Positions 49,001 to 61,000 of a stretch of DNA of 64,000 bases are shown in pieces. Positions within the stretch are counted from its first letter, which is position 1; every line of letters starts with the position of its first letter. The stretch is from Phallus indusiatus (lineage: Eukaryota; Basidiomycota; Agaricomycetes; Phallales; Phallaceae). Location of the stretch: positions 350,986 through 414,985 of the forward strand of contig JAQFWX010000039.1 in assembly GCA_027605045.1 (NCBI GenBank). The letters are read 5' to 3'. The notes beneath the pieces were generated by a model. The model worked only from the letters and a program-made list of their open reading frames with translations, did not search any database and had not been told where the DNA came from. The position numbers and the translations under genes are program-made.

Positions 49001-51606
49001 TTAAAAAAATTTGATGACGATCTTGAAGGTGTTGACCTCGCTGGAACCATCACAAACACTGGCGTCCGAATGGTCCCGAGACGACCAGAACAATGTATTG
49101 CAATCACAGGCAAGATTACAGTTGCAACCAGACTAGAAGTTCAGAAGGATTCTCAACGATCAGGAAGAACCTATTCACCTAGCTTTGCACAGGGTAAATA
49201 TATAATTGCTCGAGTTACAAGAAAAGCTTCGGTTCGTTACTTTCACTTTAGACATTTTCTTTTATGCGTCTGGGTCTAGACAAGGCACCTAAATTTAAAT
49301 TTATATTATAATTTACAAGCGACGGAAGCGTACACACAAATGCAACTTACCCGGAAGGGTTATGTTCGTCAATGCGCTCATTGATCGTCAGCTTTAAGTG
49401 AGAACATGTGGTAAAATGGAGCGGGGTCTATTCTTGAAAGAATACCCTACGTTCGGTACAATACAATCCATATTCTAATAATGGACTGTTGATCGGGACC
49501 TTATCAGAAGCCGAAGAGAATTCAGTATGTATGACTTCAGACAGGTCTGGTTCGTGCTGAATCCGTCGTCGGAGAGATGACTTCAAGAACGCACAATAAC
49601 CATCTCGGCACACGATTCGCTTGCGTCCTTCCTGGCCCGTGCTGCATCCTTGAACCGGAATTCCAGAAGTGCGATGCGAAATTTGTCGTGGAAATCAGTT
49701 CGACTAATCGCCAACCTCGGGCTCGAAAGCGAATACGCGCGTTTCTCAAACTTCCCTGCGCCTTACTTTGCCCATGTATTTCCATGATGCAGAAGAAGGT
49801 TCTCGCCACGATAACAAAAATTCTAGGCTCTTACTCCTGAGATTGTATTAGGCTAAATGTTGAACACGACTGCTCAGCATCGACATTACGTGGTTTATGT
49901 ATAGTATAAGGACACGTACAAACAGTTCGAGTTATTCCGATCAGACTTTAAATGAATACGAACAATTTTCGGGTCGTGTAAAACCAATAACATAACCTAG
50001 TCCGCTCGGACATTCTTTGTTGATAATAAGTCGACAGTAATATTACTACACGTCGTAGTCGGACACTTATCTGATTTGTCGACTGCAAAGCATGTTAACA
50101 TTTTGACGTCGCATAATTTGTCTGAAATTCGTACCTATGTGTGTAATTGACGTCTTGAGAGCAGGACAGCTTCAAGATGTAACTCGAATGGACAATGTCA
50201 AGCTCAGGACCCTTTCAAGCTTAAACGCTGTAGGATCGTGCGCACAGGGGACTGGTTGGACAACCTCTTCACGCCCATTCCCCAAAAATCCCAAAATCCT
50301 TGTCATTGGACTTGAGCACGATATTTACAAATTCATGTTTATCAAATTCTGTTCTGTTGTCATCGGGACCTGCGACATGAAGTGCGATTATCATTCTAAT
50401 TCTGACATATATGAGAACATCTCCCCTTGTGGTTAGATAAGTTGCAAATCTCATAAACATGTAAACCACGTCCAAATCTGATCGTACCTCGTGACGGAGA
50501 CATTAGATAAACTAAGCCAGCGACTCATGGTTTCAATCCTTAAACCAGGTCACGCTGGCGGGGGAGAAAAAAAATCAGCGTTTGTCCGGTATGCGGTAGC
50601 GGTCATATTCATGAGACTTTTATGGGCGGCCCGCGTTGAGAAACGTTGTGGGTAAATGGCTGGTCAACTTTCTCAGTGATACAATCATGTCCAATTCGTT
50701 ACTGAGAAAAAACTCACTGGTGATTTATGCTGCGATAAGTCTGGAACCTGCAGCTGAAAGGTCACGTAAACACATTTGACAGCTGCATCAAGACGCCTCT
50801 CCGTCGACGAGAGAATAAGTGTGACATTTTGAGCGGATTGGCTCGAGCGTGGCTCTTTGAGAAACCAGAAAGAGATGTGATGCGACCGTCGAATAAATTT
50901 TCGTGCAGAAGGCTGCGTGCAAATGCGGGAAAACTGCTACGTTGCAAAAGAAGAAACAAAAACAAAGAAGCGGAGCCACGAACTGTTCCGGAATCTTCAA
51001 AATGAATACATACATAAACATAAAGAAAAAAGGGCAGAAGCGTATCTGGAAATCAGTGAGAAACATGTAAGAAGATTTAATTTTGCGGAAAATACAACTT
51101 GCCGTGAAAAGTTTGAATGCAGAAGAGAAGAGAATCCAGTTTATCCTCGAGCGCCGGACTGAATTTGTCTAATATTTGTGCAGAATTGGAAAAAAACGAA
51201 ACCAGAGCGATCTTGGGAGGGGTAATTGGACGACATGTCGTCATCAAAAAGGACGGAAATGCTAAAAATAGGCGTGGGCAACGGAAATCAGCGGGGGTTA
51301 ATATTTGGATTCGGTAATCTCCGAAGGGGGACCGGGAGAAGCCGTCCTGAATTTGCAAAAAAAAATTGGGAAAAAATAATTTAGTTTTTCGGGCAAATTT
51401 TAATTCGAAAATAATTCACCAAAATTCTTGGCGGACGGAAATAACCGCGAACAAGAAGAGGGACGAAAGGTCAAAAAACTTCCTTTCCTTACTCCGTATT
51501 GGGATTATGTCATCCAGCTATGTGTGCACTACAAAAGTCATCATGACCCAATTCCCAATGCGTCTCGTTTTACGCTCTCGCTGCACTGTCTCTTCTCTTT
51601 CTCATC
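46066..51606. other. 5.5 kb gene-poor stretch
   Basis: No ORF over 116 codons and none with a family signature. Minus-strand ORFs at 46731-46940 and 46974-47183 are moderately hydrophobic and might be exons of a divergent membrane protein ('FDPQTQLAVSQFLVSM'), but I could not connect them. No terminal repeats, reverse transcriptase or transposase motifs were seen. Codon-like structure is weak across the region. Confidence 0.4.
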
Positions 51607-52457
51607 ATGGCTGCATTGCTTCCCCCGAATGTGTTTGTATGTTGTATGCTTTTCAACTTCGTATACGCCCCATGGATGACATACCCCCCCTTGTTTTGAT
51701 AGATGGACATTGAAATCAACCAGGAGTATGCTGGTAGGATCGTATTCAAACTATACGATGACATTACGCCGAGAACTTCGCGCAACTTCCGAGAATTGGC
51801 CACTGGTGTCAACGGGTTTGGCTATGCAAACTCAATATTTCATCGAGTTGCAGACGTGAGTAGTAACTGTCACCATGCCTTTGATAGCTCGATTTCAGGC
51901 TTGGCTGGCATGAAAGGTCCGCTGACTCTGTTTCTTTTTTACCCGCAGTTTATGATCCAAGGTGATTATTATATGCCTGGGCTTATCATCATCTGAATTT
52001 TGTTGTTCTGAAGGGGGTGATTTTGAGAATGGCGATGGTACCGGAGGGAGGAGTATATGGAACCTACCATTCCCTGGTACGTTGTCCCATTTCCTCATAT
52101 TGGGATACGTAATCATGCCATATTATTTCCAGATGAAACTTTCCGTGTCCGTCATTACAAACCCGGCTTGCTTGCCAGCGCAAATCGAGGACCCAACTCA
52201 AACACATCACAGGTATCGCTGTTTCAAACCCAACATCTCTTATCCGTTTATCCATTCATTCCCTTTTTTTTCAGTTCTATATAACAACTTGCCCCTGTCC
52301 TTGGCTAGATAGGAGGAACGTCGTTTTTGGCGAAGTCACAGAGGGAATGGATATTGTTTACCGCATACAAAGCTATGTGTCGGATCACGTATCACGGAAG
52401 CCGAGCGCTAAGGTTGTCGTCAGTCGATGTGGAGTCGTTACAACCCAAATGGAATAA
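51607..52457 (+). CDS. Cyclophilin-type peptidyl-prolyl cis-trans isomerase, divergent
   Basis: Six exons (51607-51636, 51703-51855, 51949-51961, 52014-52076, 52133-52212, 52275-52457) total 522 nt, 173 residues, all in phase. Starts [10 protein letters not shown], then '[20 protein letters not shown]', '[20 protein letters not shown]', '[19 protein letters not shown]', 'TGGRSIW', '[20 protein letters not shown]', '[19 protein letters not shown]'. The catalytic arginine (FHR), the FMIQGG stretch and the tryptophan of PWLD are kept. Two pocket positions differ from ordinary cyclophilin A: the ANAGPNTNG stretch reads ANRGPNSNT, and the histidine of GKHVVFG is asparagine. Cyclophilins speed proline isomerisation in protein folding and bind cyclosporin. 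With no signal peptide it should be cytosolic. The third exon is only 13 nt. Confidence 0.9.
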
Positions 52458-55400
52458 CAACAAAATCTACTCGTTTAGTGCGCTTTTTAGCCGTACTATC
52501 GCGTTTCCGCTTCAGCCTCCAGACTTCACCCGACGGGTCTCCCCGGGGCGCCCTTTTGCTCTCGATATATGCACTCATATATATCTGTTTCTCTCCCTGT
52601 GAACATTTGTGGGACTACAAAATATAGTTAGGGTGGCGATTCATTTCAAAAATTTTTGAATTTGATACTTAAGCCAGATTTATGGTTAAGTTACTAGTAA
52701 CAATTCTCTTCCTTTTAATAAAAACTCATTTTTTGCATATCATCTGACATATCCTTCTCGTCCTCCCAAGCTATATTTTCCTCTTTGTTTTGTTTTGTTT
52801 CAGTGTTTGTATTAAGCGTAAACGTTGAACCATTTCTGTATTTTTACCTCGCTGCCCCTGCTTAATACATATATTCTTATTAAATAAGATATTGTGATAC
52901 TCTTGGCTCCAATCAGAAGCAACAATGAGCGGTATTCGATTGAACGGATCGGCCCCTCGTTTTGAACATGTTTGTCAATTTCGGCAATGGTCTCAAAGGC
53001 TTTCTCGGTTACAATTATCGTTTACTTTTCGTCCGTCTCCTCGCGCAAAAGCAATGAATAACATATTCAGCCACCGTCTCTTCCAAAAGGAAAGCTGCTT
53101 ACCCGACGACCCCGTCGTCCTCCGAGTCGTCGGGATTCGTCAAATTCGGAACCAACATCATTGCAATGTCTAAATAATTTTGTCGGTCTGATATATATTA
53201 CATAAAACTCGTGCTTGCTTCTTTTCTTTCTTGAGGACTACATACTTACAAGGAATAGGAGAATATTCGGGTTCTGCCAGTGATGAAAAGTCGTTTTAAG
53301 CGATGCCGAAACTACACATCCTATCCGTTTTCATATAACTATGACGGCATCGGAATAATTCATCTCAGGTGTGTATACGAGCGAATTGAATTGTCTTCTA
53401 ATGAGAACCTTGCCTAGACCAACATGTGTGAACTGTATAAAAACAACAACTGCGGACATGCGATGTACCTTGATACTCTTCGTTGACTGGCTCCATTTTT
53501 TTTTTTTTCAAAAAAACTATTGTATCTATTGTATCTGTTATAAAACGTCCGGGTAGCCCCGCGTCATCAGCATCAGATCAGCCCAGCGCAAAGAAAAAAA
53601 AAACAATACCCCGCACATATCGGCTGACGAATATTTAAAACTTTTCCTTGTTTTGAAAGGAGAAGAACAAAAAAAAGGGGGTGGTAATGGAACTGGAAGG
53701 AAACAACGCTATATGACAGCGCTCAGCCCACACTATTTGTTGCTAATCCAATTAGACCTTGAACCTGTACCTTAAACCACGGTCCCCATCATGCATCACT
53801 GGCAAATGCCAGACCTTCCTTCGTTGTACGAACATCCGAAGTCGGAAATCCCATTCTCATTGGTTGCCAAAAAAGAAGACGTGAAAACGAAAAACACTCA
53901 GCCACATAATCGATGATATCTCCAATGGTATAGCAATATTAGTGTGTAGGCAGAGTCATTGATGATAAGGGGAGTAACTGTTAGGCCATCCGGGGTAAAA
54001 TAGAAAATGATTAATGACACTGCGGTCAGCGTCCGTGATTAAACAAAATCTATAGGGGAAAGACGCTCCTCCCAGTAAATGGTAGCGCCAGATGGGAAAA
54101 ACCTTGCTCATGCATAGCCTCCGAGTTGAACTAAAATCGCCATCATAGATCTTCCAATTTATAACACCCATATGCATGTTTGTATGGATGGGTGTGTTGA
54201 ATCTTGATTCAGGGTGTGACTCGGAGGTCCACTGATCAAAGTTGGAACGCTTCCTAATATGCTTGTGACACTAGTGCATATATATATATGTGTGTGCTAG
54301 CTCGGTAAATAGCGAGGTTTCCCTTTCCTTTTGCACAATTTGATCATACTTCACAATGGAAACGTCATGTTGAACTGCTGTTGTTTACCACTTCAGCATT
54401 TTTCATAAACAGCATGGGGACTTGGCACTCAGGCTTACATACTTATATTTGTACGTACGATAATGCACAGCACATGCCCCCGAGAAACCGCGCTTTCATA
54501 TTTCATCTATCATTTTTCATTTCACAGACATTTGTTCGTCACCTAAGAAGCCGATGATACAGTGAGAATCGCGTGTGAGAGAATGGGAGTTGTACATAAA
54601 TGATACTGTCAGCTCGCACTCACACGATAAATGCAAATGTACATAGTTCTGGAGATTCCCTAGAAACTTGCACACGCGCGCGCAGACCTTGTGATCTCAA
54701 GTCTTCGCGAACTTACTGGTTTGAAAAAAAAAAAAAACTCCCCACAAGCTGTTCCTTTTAAAAAGTTGGCCCTAGCTCACTGGAGGGAGTGGTTAGATAT
54801 GATGCGAAAGCAAGTCATGAGCATTAGTTAAAACGCAAGGAGCATTGTATGCTCACCGACCGGGTTAACGCCACAACAAGTCATTAATGTCCTCGCTTAA
54901 CAATAAATACCTATGCCATTAAACGTTATTTAGGTACTTCTCATATCTAATATAAAGTGATTTGAGAAGATTGCAATAACGGCCGCCGAGCCTGCTACAT
55001 ATGGCGGTATTATAATGCATGCGGTTGATACCGAAGTTGAGTTTGATCCAGGGTCTTTAAAATTACCAAGCTGGGACTGATGTTCGGTTGCACTGCTATG
55101 TAACTCACCATCTTAGTTGAACCAACATAACGTCACCGAATTTCTGGCTGGTCGCCAATGGATGTCGCTACGATCTGACAGCCATCTATTGATGTTTATG
55201 TTACTGCACTCGCCTCTATATCGTCTCGTGACACTGCGGGTTCTGATTAATCCTGTAACGGCACTTAGCTAAAACTGTGTTCATAAAGGCGTGACTTTTC
55301 GAAGGAGTTCTGGTGCAGAAGATGAATATCACTGTTTAATTAAGGAGTTAGCACAGGCATGCTGGGATCCTGGATGTGCCCGTGAAATTTCGAAGCTCGG

Positions 55401-57650
55401 CTGGATCGTGATTGGTTTGGTCACCAGTTCCATGCGCACAATCTGGCTTCAGATTTGCTCGCGTCGACGTACATTCGCCCGTGTTTTATATATTACATTG
55501 TTAAAGCCTCAGGCGGAATGTGGCATTCCACGAACAATTTTCAGGGGGAGAAGCATACAGCGATCATGCATAAAGGCGTAAGCTGGTATTATTGGAAAGC
55601 AGTGTCTATCTTTAGGCTCGGATAGGCCCGGACAGAAAATGTGACTAAGATCAAATGACTCAATAAAATATTTACCAATGAAGGAAGAGTTACCCACTAG
55701 TAGAAGTTCGAAAAAAAAAGAATGATTCGCGTAGATTTCTTCGATGGCCCTCGTTGCAGAAAGTGGCAGTTACTCCTTGTGATGGTAACTTATCTTTTGC
55801 ACTGACACCCAACGAATCCACTGAGATTCAAACCAAGATCAGCGCAACTCAGTTTCTTCTAAATGATATGGTTTTCGCGATGATCTTCCATTAGCCTATT
55901 GCACTTCACGTCAGAGTGACAAAAGGATCACATAGGATAGTAACCCACTGCTATTAATGGACATTGCCAAAATAATTAAGACATTTGAACCCGAATAGAT
56001 TGTGACCATTTCATGATATGAAGCGCATGTTTTCAGTTGATAACTGGCCGTTCAAACCTAATTTTGTGAAGTCAAGAAGTAAAATCATAAAATGAATGAA
56101 GTCATGGATTATGCTGAAGATGTAATATGTCGTGACTCATAACCACACTACTTATCTCGACATAGCCTGAATGACATCCGTGGCTGATAAGAAACCAAAC
56201 GTGAGTGTCCCAAGCACAACGACGAAAATCGCTTGAGAGGTGTGTCCAATTGAAGCATTCATCTACAGTCTTCCCATTAATTGGATAAATCCAGTAGTTC
56301 AATCGGGGGAGAACGGGAGCACTGGGTCCAACAAACACATTCCGTTTACCTATTGCAAGCCTATAATCCTGATATACCAATGTTGACATTGACATTGCGG
56401 TGATGGAAGCACAAATTCACGTGCGTAAAATCCGCGTCTCCTGGTTCGAATCATCCCGAATCGTACAAGGCACAAATTTGCACGGGCCCGGAAAGACCGG
56501 TTAGATATCCACGAGGTGGACAAAGAGAGTGCGCGATAAAAACGGTGGGACAGTGTTTTAAACCAGTGCCTGAAAATTCCGGCAATCATGCTCACTTGGA
56601 ATTTGTACTTAGCCTGTGGTAATGGAGGACTCCGGATCGTTGCATGTATTTTGATACCTTTCAGCACGGTCTTCGATAAGGATAACGCAAGGGATCAAGA
56701 TCTGCCACTTGGAGATGTGTAACTGTGCCCTCCCGAGATTAGTCAAGTGAATGTGAACACGGGAGAAGGATTTTCCTAGCACGATTATCAGCCAGTTAAG
56801 TCCAAGAGGGAAAGCTGTTGATATGTGCGAAGCGAATGGCAGTATATCAACGAGATTTGATTGAGAACATGAAGAGCGAGTCAAAGAGAGGGACAAGGAT
56901 TGGATGGGAAAGTATACTTGGATTAAAATAGTCCGGTTTCAGGTTGAAGGGTTGTAGACTCCGCAAAAAAATGAATACATAAGTCAAACACCAAAGCATT
57001 GATATGATTTAACCAAATTCAGATAAGGACATTACCCTGACCGATACCATTGACTCGGGATAAGCTTGCAAAAGTATGCAGACACTTATTTTAAATTGAA
57101 AAACTATTGAAGGGATAACCGGTGTGATAGTGTTTGACCTACCTCTTGTTTCAAGCGAGCTTGAGAGTGCGCCAAGGTATAAAATCGAAGTTAGGATGAC
57201 ACTTCTAATTTGGGTTTTAGCTACTTGGACGAACGCCAAACTCGAGTCAGCGATAAGGTCAGGGAAGCACGTTTGACAACCTCCGATAAACTCGTGAACC
57301 GTAACAAAGAACCGGTCGGCCAAAGGACTAATTTTTATAGGTGGCTATTGCTTTAACCGATGATAACAATGTGTCAGACTGCAAAAGAGTTTTGCCTCTA
57401 TCGAGCTTTGGGGCGGCCAAGATAGTCCATCCTCTGATCATTCCCTCACCAGCGCATGCGAATTAACGTTGAATCAGAACCCTAATGAACTTAGATCAAT
57501 ATGCGCAAACGTGAAATAGTCTAAGCAATTTTGAGGAGCTCGACGGAAGGCAGAATAAGTAAGTTTCAAGTTATTACTTGAAGAGCAGACAATGTAAACT
57601 AATAAGCGATTATGTAATAATAAATTGACTGACGAAGGAGAAAAAAAAGT
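52458..57650. other. 5.2 kb gene-poor stretch right of cyclophilin
   Basis: Plus ORF 52925-53173 and a set of overlapping minus ORFs at 56102-57323 (up to 105 codons, with 'VLPRLNYWIYPINGKTVDE' and 'FPLGLNWLIIVLGKSF') look mildly protein-like. I found no family and no consistent splicing. Homopolymers (T13 near 53500, A13 near 54730) and a short TA/TG run (54283-54297) are present. Nothing transposon-like was recognised. Confidence 0.4.
57641..57648 (-). terminator. Pol III terminator of tRNA-His 2
   Basis: Eight T residues on the minus strand, 3 nt after the tRNA 3' end, in the same CACAC-T(n) context as tRNA-His 1. Confidence 0.8.
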
Positions 57651-57733
57651 GTGCCCACCGCGAGTCGAACGCGGGGCTCCTCGGACTTCCAATTAGCCAC
57701 AACGAGGTGATTTAACCACTAATCGATGGGCAC
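57651..57733 (-). tRNA. tRNA-His (anticodon GTG), 12-nt intron
   Basis: 83 nt. The mature sequence is identical to the other tRNA-His copy except in the anticodon stem, which is CCTCG/CGAGG instead of CTTCG/CGAAG, a paired change. The intron after position 37 is 12 nt and unlike the 15-nt intron of the other gene. A and B boxes are the same. Confidence 0.95.
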
Positions 57734-58010
57734 AGTTACGAATGAAGTTTCAGTTGACCTAGTAGTCACTATGACTTCCCACAGTCGAAGTAGGTATCAT
57801 CGGACAAGGCAAACAGCTTCTGTTTCGAACCTAGTAGATCATCGTCTATTCACCTTCGAGCGTTCGCCTACAGCTGTCACTAATAAGCTTATTCATTCCC
57901 ATATCCGAATTCTTTCCGGCTAATACTACTACTAAGTGATACTGTAGATTCAAATGGCAGCATCTAATTTGTATAAATATATTACGCAGATTATAATCAA
58001 ATGCGGATCG

Positions 58011-61000
58011 CTAATTTGACTTCTTTTCAATAGCAGCGGCCTCCGCTTCTGCTATCTGAGCCAGTCGCAATTCCTCTTCTTTAGCTCGCCGTTGTTCCCT
58101 CCGCTCACGACCACGGGTAACAAGCGGTTTTGGATCTAAGTCAGCAAACAGCCGTTTGCAGATTACTTCAATGAAATAACACCCTATGAAGTCAAGCGCC
58201 ATTGTCAAAACGAGACGTAAGCGGAACTGAGTAATTCAATTAGCATGTCAAACAGAACTGAAGCAGAAAATGTCTCATTACCCCAGAAGACATCTCAACA
58301 ATTTGTAACCATCGATTCAATTCAGGCATGAAATCAACAGCACCTCCATATGCTACAGCAGCTGCGCCAAGCAAACCATAGTACAATGCGGGATTCTCCC
58401 GAATTCCTTCGCGGAATGGTCGACCCTGCTCCATGTGAGAACATTATTAAGAGTCTAGAAGTCTAGACACACCTGGAAATTGATGGCGACTGTGGATACT
58501 TGCTGAGACAGGTCTAATAGATAAATGGCCGTATTGAGCAAATTGGGCTCAAACTTGGCTTCCAAATCGATGATTTCACTCGGGCTGACAAGGTCAATCA
58601 GAAATACCGCCATCAGCATGAATGGAAGACACATACGGCTCAATAGAGTGCGACAAGGATGTGATGTACAGCATAGCCACGATGTGGATGGCGAATTGTA
58701 TTATTATAGACAAGAAGACGTAGAGGTTGAAGATGTTGCCAAGAGGCCGTTCACGAGAAAGCCTTTCCACCGGCTGCGTTTGAGAGAGGAACGTCAGCTT
58801 GAACCAATATTATGACACAAATACATACTCTGGCGCGAGAAATGCAGAGGAAGCAAACAGAGATTAACATGCCAGATATGGTCATTTGATAATCGCCGTA
58901 CTTGATGCCATCTAGATATTGTACACTGCGACTGTAGGCCGTAATTAAACAATTCAGCGCAAGGATTTTGTACATTTGAATCGTTGCGACTAATGTACAG
59001 CGCCCTTGACGGATGATACTCGTGACTATACAACCAATTAATACGAGCATACGTTAGAAGAGCCGTCGATACGTACTGGCTGAGACATTAGAGAGTTTAG
59101 AAGTAAACGGCGCGGCACAAGAGGCGTCCCCGAGTTTGATTTGCGGAGGCTCGTCGTCTTCACCCAATTCGGCCATTTTATCAGTGATGCTCGCAAGATC
59201 AAACTGGTCGGAACATGAGCCATTGGGGGTATTATGTACCAGAACCAGGATCTCACCTTCTCCATCGGGTTCTTTTGTCTGGCAACTTTAAGATCATCAG
59301 CTGCCTTTTTCTGGGCTTCAACAGCACCGGGATACAAATGCTCAATAGCCTTGGGCACCGGAGGCGGAGGCTGTCCAAACCGAGCCGAAATTTTCAGCTG
59401 GCTTTCATATACTTTTTAATCCGCTCGTTTTTCTGGTGTTCCGCGATCTTTTGTAAGTCTTCTGGAGTACCATCCAATAGCGCCACACCAATATCAGCTT
59501 GTTTGAGAGCACCGACATCGTTCGTTCCATCACCAGCCATCAGCGTGACATAGCCAAGCGATTTCAATGCAGTGAGGATAAGTTCCTTTTGGACAGGCGA
59601 CACACGGGCATAAACCCAAGTGTTTTCAACGAGATCTTTGAATGATGGTTGTGATTGATATTGTTTCATAGCGGCTCCCGTAATGCAAATATCGTAATCT
59701 TTGAACAGTTGCTTATCTAGTGGTTTTAAAGGATCAACGGGGATGATCACAGTCTCATCCACATTCCGCCATACCAGATCTGATACGAAAGGTGATTCAG
59801 GTAAAGCATTATAGCACGGGGCAAACTCCTTACCCGTTTCGCTCGTGGCGTTCTCTTTCAAGTCTAAAATGAGACATTCACGATCTACGATCTCGACGTC
59901 CCTAGCAACATGTACAGCTGTAAGCGGATTATCGCCGGTAATCATTATACACTGCAGTAGAAGTCAACGTCACTACGTGGGGTGATTTAGCGGTTAACAT
60001 ACCCTGTGTGATGAATCTGCAAGCATTTTGAGCGTATCTACCGCGTCCTTCTTCAGGGGACAATGGAAAACCAAAAATCCGGCGAAACCCAAGTTGGATT
60101 CGACGACATCTCTAGGAAGCTTATTTATCTTTGAAGAGAGATATTAATATCAAACGTTCATATATAAGGATGATATTCTTAATACCTTCTCTGTACCCAT
60201 CGGTTCCATAATCTTAATTCCTAATGCCAGAACGCGACTTCCTCTCTTAGTGAACCATTTGTAGGTCTCATCATATCCCTCAGGAACTTGAGATAACATA
60301 GTTTTGATAGTCTCAGGAGCACCTTTGGTCGCTGCGATGACGGCGCCACCTGGTAAAGTTGAGACTGTAGACATTCGCTTGAGAGCAGAAGAAAACTGGA
60401 ATCGACGACGGATATGAAGCTGGATGCGATTGGCAGGGCCTGAAGATGGCGAGATAATATCGCCTACCATAGCGTGCGTGTATGAGAAAACGAGTATTCA
60501 AAATAGAATTATGACTTTTGAACTTGCCTTTTAATAAACTCCATTCCAAAGCCTCGAGAGTTGTCTTTTCCATGGGATCACCAACGACCGTTCCGTCATC
60601 TAATAAAACAAGCGCATGCGCTGCTGCAAGGCAAAGAATAGTTTCCCGGGACGTTTCCTTCACATTGAGAAGGCGAGTGCGGTTTTGGGGACTAAGTGTG
60701 TTTAAACATTAACATAGGCACAATATTTAGGCTATCATGATGAACCCACTCTACACCAGTGACACCCTCCAAGACCAGGGATTCTGCAGTGATGGTTCCT
60801 GTTTTGTCGAAGCAACATACGTCAACACGACCGGCAAACGGAATGCGAAACGGCTCGGTGCAGAATATGGCTTTATAATGTTTGAATAAGAGTACAGAAT
60901 AATGAGAACGATGTACATCTTACCTAGCTTAGACAATGCAACTAAACTCGCGTTCACAGCAAGTGATAGTTCCATGGGCAGTTCGGGAGGTACGACACTA

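Noticed and set aside
51940..52320. Cyclophilin at first looked truncated after its second exon
   Set aside because: A 13-nt exon and further exons restore a 173-residue protein in frame.
56440..56455. GGTTCGAATC, a perfect tRNA B-box
   Set aside because: Flanking bases cannot form a T-stem, and no acceptor or anticodon stem is present; chance match.
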